From Burkholderia cenocepacia (GTDB lineage Bacteria > Pseudomonadota > Gammaproteobacteria > Burkholderiales > Burkholderiaceae), in contig NZ_UAQZ01000012.1 of assembly GCF_900446215.1 (NCBI RefSeq), positions 186,001 to 250,000 on the forward strand: a DNA stretch of 64,000 bases. Direction: 5' to 3'. Position numbers and translations under genes: made by a program. This document shows, one piece after another, positions 58,106-64,000 of this stretch; positions within the stretch are counted from its first letter, which is position 1, and every line of letters begins with the position of its first letter. The notes under the pieces were generated by a model. It searched no databases. It had not been told where the DNA came from and worked only from the letters and a program-made list of their open reading frames with translations.

Positions 58106-58443
58106 GCCGCCTCAATATCTTCCTGCTGATCATCGTGATGGGTTGCGCGCTGTCGGTCGTCAACTCGACGAACCAGCAACGCCAGATCTTCATTCAGTTG
58201 CAGCGCGCGCAGTCGCAGGAGCGCCAGCTTCAGCAGGACTATGCGCAGCTCCAATATCAGCAGAGCGCGCTGTCGAAGACGTCGCGCATCGAGCAGCTCG
58301 CGAACGATTCGCTGAAAATGCAGCCGATCTCGACCGGCCGCACGCAATACCTGACGCTGCCGCCGGGCGCCGCGAAGGCGATCGACGCGCCGATCCCGGC
58401 GTCGGCCGACACGGCCGGCAAGGGCAAGGGGGGCGCGCGATGA
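58102..58443 (+). CDS. ftsL: Cell division protein FtsL
   Basis: 113 residues. Membrane helix (about 4-21, [19 protein letters not shown]) then a Gln-rich leucine-zipper coiled coil (about 28-75). Small divisome protein that joins FtsB and FtsQ. It overlaps rsmH and ftsI by ATGA. Confidence 0.93.
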
Positions 58444-60287
58444 AGCCGTCCCAGAAGCGCCAGAACGTGAAGTTCTCGTCGAGCCCCGTGCTGGGCGTGC
58501 ATCTGCCGATGTGGCGCTCGAAGCTCGTCGTGTTCATGCTGTTCATGGCGTTCGTCGCGCTGGCCGCCCGGGCGTTCTGGATCCAGGGTCCCGGCAACGC
58601 GTTCTATCAGAAGCAGGGCGAAAGCCGCTACCAGCGCACGATCGAACTGCCCGCGACGCGCGGCAAGATCCTCGATCGTAACGGGCTCGTGCTCGCGACG
58701 AGCCTGCCCGTGCGCGCGATCTGGGCGATTCCCGATGCGGTGCCGGACGACCTCGACGCCGACAAGATCAACCAGCTCGGCAAGCTCCTCGGCATGACGT
58801 CGAAGGAACTGCGCGTGAAGCTGTCGGAAGACAAGGGTTTCGTCTACGTGAAGCGCCAGGTGCCGATCGACGTCGCCGACAAGGTCGCCGCGCTCGACAT
58901 CCCCGGCATCTATCAGCGCAACGAATACAAGCGCTTCTACCCGGAAGGCGAGATCACCGCTCACCTGATCGGCTTCACGAACGTCGAGGACGAAGGGCAG
59001 GAAGGCGTCGAACTGGGTGACCAGAAGATGCTGTCCGGCACGTCCGGCATGCGCCGCGTGATCAAGGACCGGATGGGGCACATCATCGAGGATGTCGCCG
59101 AGCAGATTCCGCCGCACAACGGCACCGACGTCGACCTGTCGATCGACAGCAAGATCCAGTACATCGCGTACGCGAACCTGAAGGCCGCCGTCGAGAAGTT
59201 CAAGGCGAAGGCCGGCGCGGCGATGGTCGTCGACGTGCGTACCGGCGAAGTGCTCGCGCTCGTCAACTACCCGACGTACAACCCGAACGACCGCTCGCGC
59301 ATGACCGGCGAGCAGTTGCGCAACCGGATCATGACCGACGTGTTCGAGCCGGGCTCGATCATGAAGCCGTTTACGGTATCGCTCGCGCTCGACTTGCATC
59401 GCGTGACGCCGAACACGCTCGTCGAGACGGGCAACGGGCATTTCGTGCTCGACGGCGCGCCGATCACCGACGACGCGGGTTTCGGTACGCTGACGGTCGG
59501 CGGCGTGATCCAGAAGTCGAGCAACATCGGCGCGACGAAGATCGCGATGACGATGCGGCCCGAGGAAATGTGGAATATGTATACGAGCATCGGCCTCGGC
59601 CAGGCGCCGAAGGTCGGGTTCCCCGGCGCGGTGGCCGGCCGCCTGCGTCCGTGGAAGAGCTGGCGCCGCATCGAGCAGGCGACGATGTCGTACGGCTACG
59701 GCCTGTCGGTGTCGCTGTTCCAGCTCGCCCGGGCGTACACGGCGATCGCGCACGACGGCGAGCTGATGCCCGTGACCATTTTCAAGACCGACCCCAATCA
59801 GCCGATCGCCGGCACGCAGGTGTTCAACCCCACCACCGCGCGGGAAGTGCGCGCGATGCTCGAGACGGTGGTCGCGCCGGGCGGCACGTCGCCGGATGCG
59901 GCCGTGCCGGGCTATCGCGTCGGCGGCAAGAGCGGTACCGCGTACAAGCACGAAGGTCACGGCTATACGCGCAAGTACCGCGCGTCGTTCGTCGGAATGG
60001 CGCCGATGCCGAATCCGCGCGTCGTGATCGCGGTGTCGGTGGACGAGCCGACGGCCGGCAGCCACTTCGGCGGCCAGGTGTCCGGCCCCGTATTCTCCGC
60101 GATCGCCGGCGACACGATGCGTGCGCTGAACGTGCCGCCGAACATGCCGATCAAGCAGCTCGTCGTGTCCGACGATTCGCCGGAATCGCCTGCCGCCAAG
60201 GGCCCGCAAAAGCTGGCCGCGGGTAGCGGCGCAAAGCATATGATCGTGTCCAGCACGACGCGTAATTCACCAGGAGTAGTTCGATGA
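58440..60287 (+). CDS. ftsI: Peptidoglycan transpeptidase FtsI (PBP3)
   Basis: 615 residues. One membrane helix (about 26-43), dimerisation domain (about 60-230) and transpeptidase domain with active-site SxxK in EPGSIMKPFTV, SxN in QKSSNIGATKI and KSGTAYKHEG. Makes septal cross-links. The start overlaps ftsL by 4 bases. Confidence 0.97.
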   Translation: MKPSQKRQNVKFSSSPVLGVHLPMWRSKLVVFMLFMAFVALAARAFWIQGPGNAFYQKQGESRYQRTIELPATRGKILDRNGLVLATSLPVRAIWAIPDAVPDDLDADKINQLGKLLGMTSKELRVKLSEDKGFVYVKRQVPIDVADKVAALDIPGIYQRNEYKRFYPEGEITAHLIGFTNVEDEGQEGVELGDQKMLSGTSGMRRVIKDRMGHIIEDVAEQIPPHNGTDVDLSIDSKIQYIAYANLKAAVEKFKAKAGAAMVVDVRTGEVLALVNYPTYNPNDRSRMTGEQLRNRIMTDVFEPGSIMKPFTVSLALDLHRVTPNTLVETGNGHFVLDGAPITDDAGFGTLTVGGVIQKSSNIGATKIAMTMRPEEMWNMYTSIGLGQAPKVGFPGAVAGRLRPWKSWRRIEQATMSYGYGLSVSLFQLARAYTAIAHDGELMPVTIFKTDPNQPIAGTQVFNPTTAREVRAMLETVVAPGGTSPDAAVPGYRVGGKSGTAYKHEGHGYTRKYRASFVGMAPMPNPRVVIAVSVDEPTAGSHFGGQVSGPVFSAIAGDTMRALNVPPNMPIKQLVVSDDSPESPAAKGPQKLAAGSGAKHMIVSSTTRNSPGVVR

Positions 60288-61822
60288 GCGCCGCCCGCAG
60301 TTCCCATCCGGCGCATCAGCAGATCGCAGCCGCGCTCGCGTGGCTGCGTCAGCATGTGGCCCCCGCGGCGCAACTGCATGCCGACACGCGCAGCCTCCAG
60401 GCTGGCGACGTGTTCGTCGCGTATGCGGTCGACGGGGCGGATAACCGCGCTTTCATGGCCGACGCCGTCGCGCGCGGTGCGGCCGCCGTGCTGTATCAGC
60501 CGGACGGGCTGACCGATGCGCCGGCCGTCCCCGTCGCGCTCGCGGTGCCGGCGCTCGACCAGCTCGCGGGCGAGATCGCCAGCGGCTGGTACGGCGATCC
60601 GAGCGACAGCCTGCTCGCGGTCGGTGTCACGGGTACGAACGGCAAGACGTCGTGCACGCAGTGGATCGCCACCGCGCTGACGGCGCTGCATCAGCCGTGC
60701 GCGGTGATCGGCACGCTCGGCACCGGGATGCCCGGCCAGCTCGTGCCGACCGGCTTCACGACGCCCGACGCGCCGCAACTGCAGCGCAGCCTCGCGCAAT
60801 TGCGTGCGGCGGGCGCGCAGGCCGTGGCGATGGAAGTGTCGTCGCATGCGCTGCACCAGGGGCGCGTGAACGGGACCGCGTTCGACATCGCGGTGTTTAC
60901 GAACCTCACGCAGGATCACCTCGACTATCACGGCACGTTCGACGCGTACGAGGCCGCGAAGGCGAAGCTGTTCGCGTGGCGCGGTCTGCGCGCGGCGGTG
61001 CTCAACCGCGACGATGCGGCTGGCCGCCGCCTGCTCGAGAAGCTGGCCGGCCGCGTGCGCACGATCGCGTACGGGATCGGCGACGCACCGGCGCCCGACG
61101 CCGATCGCGAACTGGTCGCGCTCGACGTGCGCGCCACCGCGACGGGTACCGCCTTCCGCCTGCGTTCGTCGTGGGGCGACGCGGACGTCGAGGTTGGCAC
61201 GCTCGGCACGTTCAACGTCAGCAATCTGCTCGCCGTGCTCGGCTCGCTGCTCGCGGCCGACGTGCCGTTCGACGCGGCCCTCGCCGAGATCGAGCGGCTC
61301 GAGTCGGTCAATGGCCGGATGCAGCGGCTCGGCGGCCGGCTGCAGAACGACGAACCGCTCGTCGTGATCGATTACGCACATACGCCCGACGCGCTCGACA
61401 AGACGCTCGACGCGCTGCGCCCGATCGCCGCGGCGCGCGGCGGCCGGCTCGTCTGCATGTTCGGCTGCGGCGGCGATCGCGATGCGACGAAGCGCCCGCT
61501 GATGGGCGCGATCGCGGAGCGGCTCGCCGACGAAGTCGTCGTCACGAGCGACAACCCGCGCAGCGAAGATCCGCAGCACATCATCGACCAGGTCATCGCG
61601 GGCATGACCGCGCCCGAGCGTGCACGCCGTATCGAGGATCGCGCGAGCGCGATCCTGCAGGCGGTGCGCGGCGCCGCACGCGAGGATGTCGTCGTGCTGG
61701 CCGGCAAGGGCCACGAGGCTACGCAGGAAATCATGGGCAAGAAGCGCACCTTCTCCGACCAGGATCACGCGCGGCTCGCGCTTGCAGCGCGCGCCACGCA
61801 CGGCAAGGGAGGCGCCGAATGA
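60284..61822 (+). CDS. murE: UDP-MurNAc-tripeptide ligase MurE (diaminopimelate-adding)
   Basis: 512 residues. P-loop VGVTGTNGKTSCTQWIATAL (about residues 111-130), EVSSHALHQGRV, FTNLTQDHLDYHGTF and the C-terminal DNPRSEDPQHIIDQV; the DNPR motif selects meso-diaminopimelate. Overlaps ftsI and murF by 4 bases. Confidence 0.96.
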   Translation: MSAARSSHPAHQQIAAALAWLRQHVAPAAQLHADTRSLQAGDVFVAYAVDGADNRAFMADAVARGAAAVLYQPDGLTDAPAVPVALAVPALDQLAGEIASGWYGDPSDSLLAVGVTGTNGKTSCTQWIATALTALHQPCAVIGTLGTGMPGQLVPTGFTTPDAPQLQRSLAQLRAAGAQAVAMEVSSHALHQGRVNGTAFDIAVFTNLTQDHLDYHGTFDAYEAAKAKLFAWRGLRAAVLNRDDAAGRRLLEKLAGRVRTIAYGIGDAPAPDADRELVALDVRATATGTAFRLRSSWGDADVEVGTLGTFNVSNLLAVLGSLLAADVPFDAALAEIERLESVNGRMQRLGGRLQNDEPLVVIDYAHTPDALDKTLDALRPIAAARGGRLVCMFGCGGDRDATKRPLMGAIAERLADEVVVTSDNPRSEDPQHIIDQVIAGMTAPERARRIEDRASAILQAVRGAAREDVVVLAGKGHEATQEIMGKKRTFSDQDHARLALAARATHGKGGAE

Positions 61823-63225
61823 CGATGCTCAGTCTCGGCGAAGCCGCCCGCCTGATTCCCGGCGCCACCGTCCACGGCGACGCGGGCGTCACGTTCGACC
61901 GCGTGTCGACCGATAGCCGCACGGTCGGCCCGGGCGACCTGTTCGTCGCGCTGAAGGGCGAGCGCTTCGACGCGCACGACTTTCTCGGCGACGTCGCCGC
62001 GCGCGGGGCCGCTGCGGCGCTCGTCGCGCACGCGCCGGCGGGCGTCGCGATGCCGATGATCGCTGGCGGCGAAACGCGTGCCGCGCTCGGCGCGCTCGCG
62101 CACGGCTGGCGGATGCGATTCCCGCTGCCGGTCGTCGCGGTGACGGGCAGCAACGGCAAGACGACCGTCAAGGAAATGATCGCGTCGATCTTCGCGGCGG
62201 CGGTCGGTGCCGACGCGCGGCTCGCGACGGCCGGCAACCTGAACAACGATGTCGGCCTGCCGCTGACGCTGCTGCGCCTGTCGGCCGCGCATCGTCTCGC
62301 GGTGATCGAGATCGGCATGAACCATCCGGGCGAAACCGAAGTCCTCGCGCGCCTCACCGCGCCGACGGTCGCGCTCGTCAACAACGCGCAGCGCGAGCAC
62401 CAGGAATTCATGGCGACGGTCGAAGCCGTTGCGCTCGAACACGCGGCCGTGATCCACGCGCTGCCGCCGGACGGCGTCGCGGTGTTCCCGGCCGACGACG
62501 CGTACGCGGGCATCTGGCGCGTCGCGGCAACCGGCAACCGGATCCTCGATTTCGCGCTGCACGACGCCGAACGGCAGAACGACGCACAGATCGTCGGTCG
62601 CATGCACGGCGACGAACTCGCGATCGACACGCCGGCCGGCGCCGTCACGGTGCGGCTGCGTGCGCTCGGCGAGCACAACGCGCGTAACGCGCTGGCCGCG
62701 ACGGCCGCGGCGCTCGGCGCCGGCGTCGCGCTGTCGGCGATCCGGCAGGGTCTCGAAGCGTTCGAACCGGTCAAGGGCCGGCTGCAGGTGAAGCCGGCGA
62801 GCGTCGGCAGCCTCGCGGGCGCGACGGTCGTCGACGATACGTACAACGCGAACCCCGATTCGATGCGTGCGGCGATCGACGTGCTCGCCGCGCATCCGGC
62901 GCCGCGTGTGCTGGTGATCGGCGACATGGGCGAAGTCGGCGACGAAGGGCCGGCATTCCACCGCGAGATCGGCGCGTACGCGCGCGAACGCGGGATCGAC
63001 GCGCTGTTCGCGCTCGGCGACGCGTCGCGCGACGCGTGCACGGCCTACGGCGACACCGCGCGCCATTTCGACGATGTCGGCGCGCTCGTGTCGGCGCTGC
63101 TCGCGGCCGGTTACGGCGCGCAGGCGACGGTGCTCGTGAAGGGCTCGCGGTACATGAAGATGGAGCGCGTGGTCGACGCGCTGACGAACCAACCCGCGGC
63201 GGGCACCGTGCCCGCCGCACACTGA
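61819..63225 (+). CDS. murF: UDP-MurNAc-pentapeptide ligase MurF
   Basis: 468 residues. ATP site VVAVTGSNGKTTVKEMIASI, then NLNNDVGLPLTLLRL, EIGMNHPGETEVLARL and VVDDTYNANPDSMRAAIDVL. Adds D-Ala-D-Ala. Overlaps murE by 4 bases; mraY follows after 16 bases. Confidence 0.96.
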   Translation: MTMLSLGEAARLIPGATVHGDAGVTFDRVSTDSRTVGPGDLFVALKGERFDAHDFLGDVAARGAAAALVAHAPAGVAMPMIAGGETRAALGALAHGWRMRFPLPVVAVTGSNGKTTVKEMIASIFAAAVGADARLATAGNLNNDVGLPLTLLRLSAAHRLAVIEIGMNHPGETEVLARLTAPTVALVNNAQREHQEFMATVEAVALEHAAVIHALPPDGVAVFPADDAYAGIWRVAATGNRILDFALHDAERQNDAQIVGRMHGDELAIDTPAGAVTVRLRALGEHNARNALAATAAALGAGVALSAIRQGLEAFEPVKGRLQVKPASVGSLAGATVVDDTYNANPDSMRAAIDVLAAHPAPRVLVIGDMGEVGDEGPAFHREIGAYARERGIDALFALGDASRDACTAYGDTARHFDDVGALVSALLAAGYGAQATVLVKGSRYMKMERVVDALTNQPAAGTVPAAH

Positions 63226-63241
63226 GTAGAAGGAAGGAAGC

Positions 63242-64000
63242 ATGCTGCTGGCGCTGGCGCAATGGCTGCAAGGAGACGCAAGCTTTTTGCGCTTGTTCAC
63301 GTACCTCACGTTCCGTGCGGTGATGGCCACCATCACCGCGCTGGGGATCGGGCTCGTGTGCGGACCGTGGGTGATCCGCAAGCTGACGCAAATGAAGGTC
63401 GGGCAGGCCGTGCGCAAGGACGGCCCGCAGACCCACCTCGTCAAGTCCGGCACGCCGACGATGGGCGGCGTGCTGATCCTGATCGGCATCGCGGTCGCGA
63501 CGCTGCTGTGGGGCGACCTGACGAACCGTTTCATCTGGATCGTGATGCTCGTGACGTTCGGTTTCGGCGTGATCGGCTGGGTCGACGATTACCGCAAGGT
63601 CGTCCACAAGGATCCGCGCGGGATGTCGTCGCGCGAGAAGTATTTCTGGCAATCGGTGATCGGGCTGTTCGCGGCCGTCTATCTCGCGTTCAGCGTGTCC
63701 GAGGCGAACAACGTGCGCGTGTTCGACCTGTTCATGGCGTGGGTGCGCAGCGGCCTGTCGATGGGGCTGCCGGCGCGCGCCGACCTGATGCTGCCGTTCC
63801 TGAAGTCGATCAGCTATCCGCTCGGCGTGTGGGGCTTCATCGTGCTGACCTACTTCGTGATCGTCGGCGCGAGCAACGCGGTGAACCTGACCGACGGGCT
63901 CGACGGCCTCGTGATCATGCCGGTCGTGCTCGTGGGCGCGTCGCTCGGTGTGTTCGCGTACGTGATGGGCAGCGCGGTCTATTCAAAATACCTGCTGTTC
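63242..64000 (+). CDS. mraY: Phospho-MurNAc-pentapeptide transferase MraY (cut by window end)
   Basis: The first 253 residues are present. Membrane enzyme that forms lipid I. Visible motifs: [36 protein letters not shown] and [12 protein letters not shown], which hold the catalytic Asp residues. AAGGAAG lies before ATG. The rest of the gene lies beyond base 64000. Confidence 0.97.

Overview
The window is GC-rich, densely coding DNA from a beta-proteobacterium, almost certainly a Burkholderia (Burkholderia cepacia complex-like) main chromosome. This rests on the ribosomal RNA type, the general secretion operon with gspC turned round between gspF and gspG, Gram-negative porins with typical Burkholderia signal peptides, and the coq7-mraZ-mraW-ftsL-ftsI-murE-murF-mraY order. 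Species assignment is inference.

Layout. 1-6885: type II secretion genes (end of gspF, inverted gspC, gspG-N); gspL is broken by a frameshift. 6911-11454: multidrug efflux set (outer-membrane channel, small membrane protein, MarR regulator, 14-TM MFS pump) with no membrane-fusion gene. 11551-14110: orphan Phd-type antitoxin, then a LysR regulator divergent from lrgA/lrgB-like holin/antiholin genes. 14351-18828: flagellar fliLMNOPQR. 19013-25388: NitT/TauT-type ABC importer, two-component system and porin. 25735-30785: type III restriction-modification mod/res, whose Res lacks the expected nuclease lysine. 31053-32234: three small exported proteins. 32531-34754: ergothioneine egtD/egtB. 35335-36692: ECF41 sigma factor with its AhpD-like partner and a textbook ECF41 promoter. 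36796-37311: DUF2628-like membrane protein.

37620-41112 is the accessory part: tRNA-Val, an IS5-family element inserted between that tRNA and its promoter, four small lower-GC genes resembling an array of orphan immunity genes, and a set of degenerate ~55-bp repeats (five in one orientation on the right, one inverted on the left) that each carry a DnaA-box-like 9-mer. This is the least explained stretch in the window.

41187-44246 is a second ECF sigma/anti-sigma pair divergent from a catalase-family peroxidase and cytochrome b561; both directions carry the same ECF promoter. 44385-49941 is a complete rrn operon (16S-23S-5S) with two promoters and a terminator; its 16S-23S spacer has no tRNA. 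50128-55422 holds a molybdopterin oxidoreductase, fadD and a porin; 55699-64000 holds coq7 and the start of the division/cell-wall cluster, cut inside mraY.
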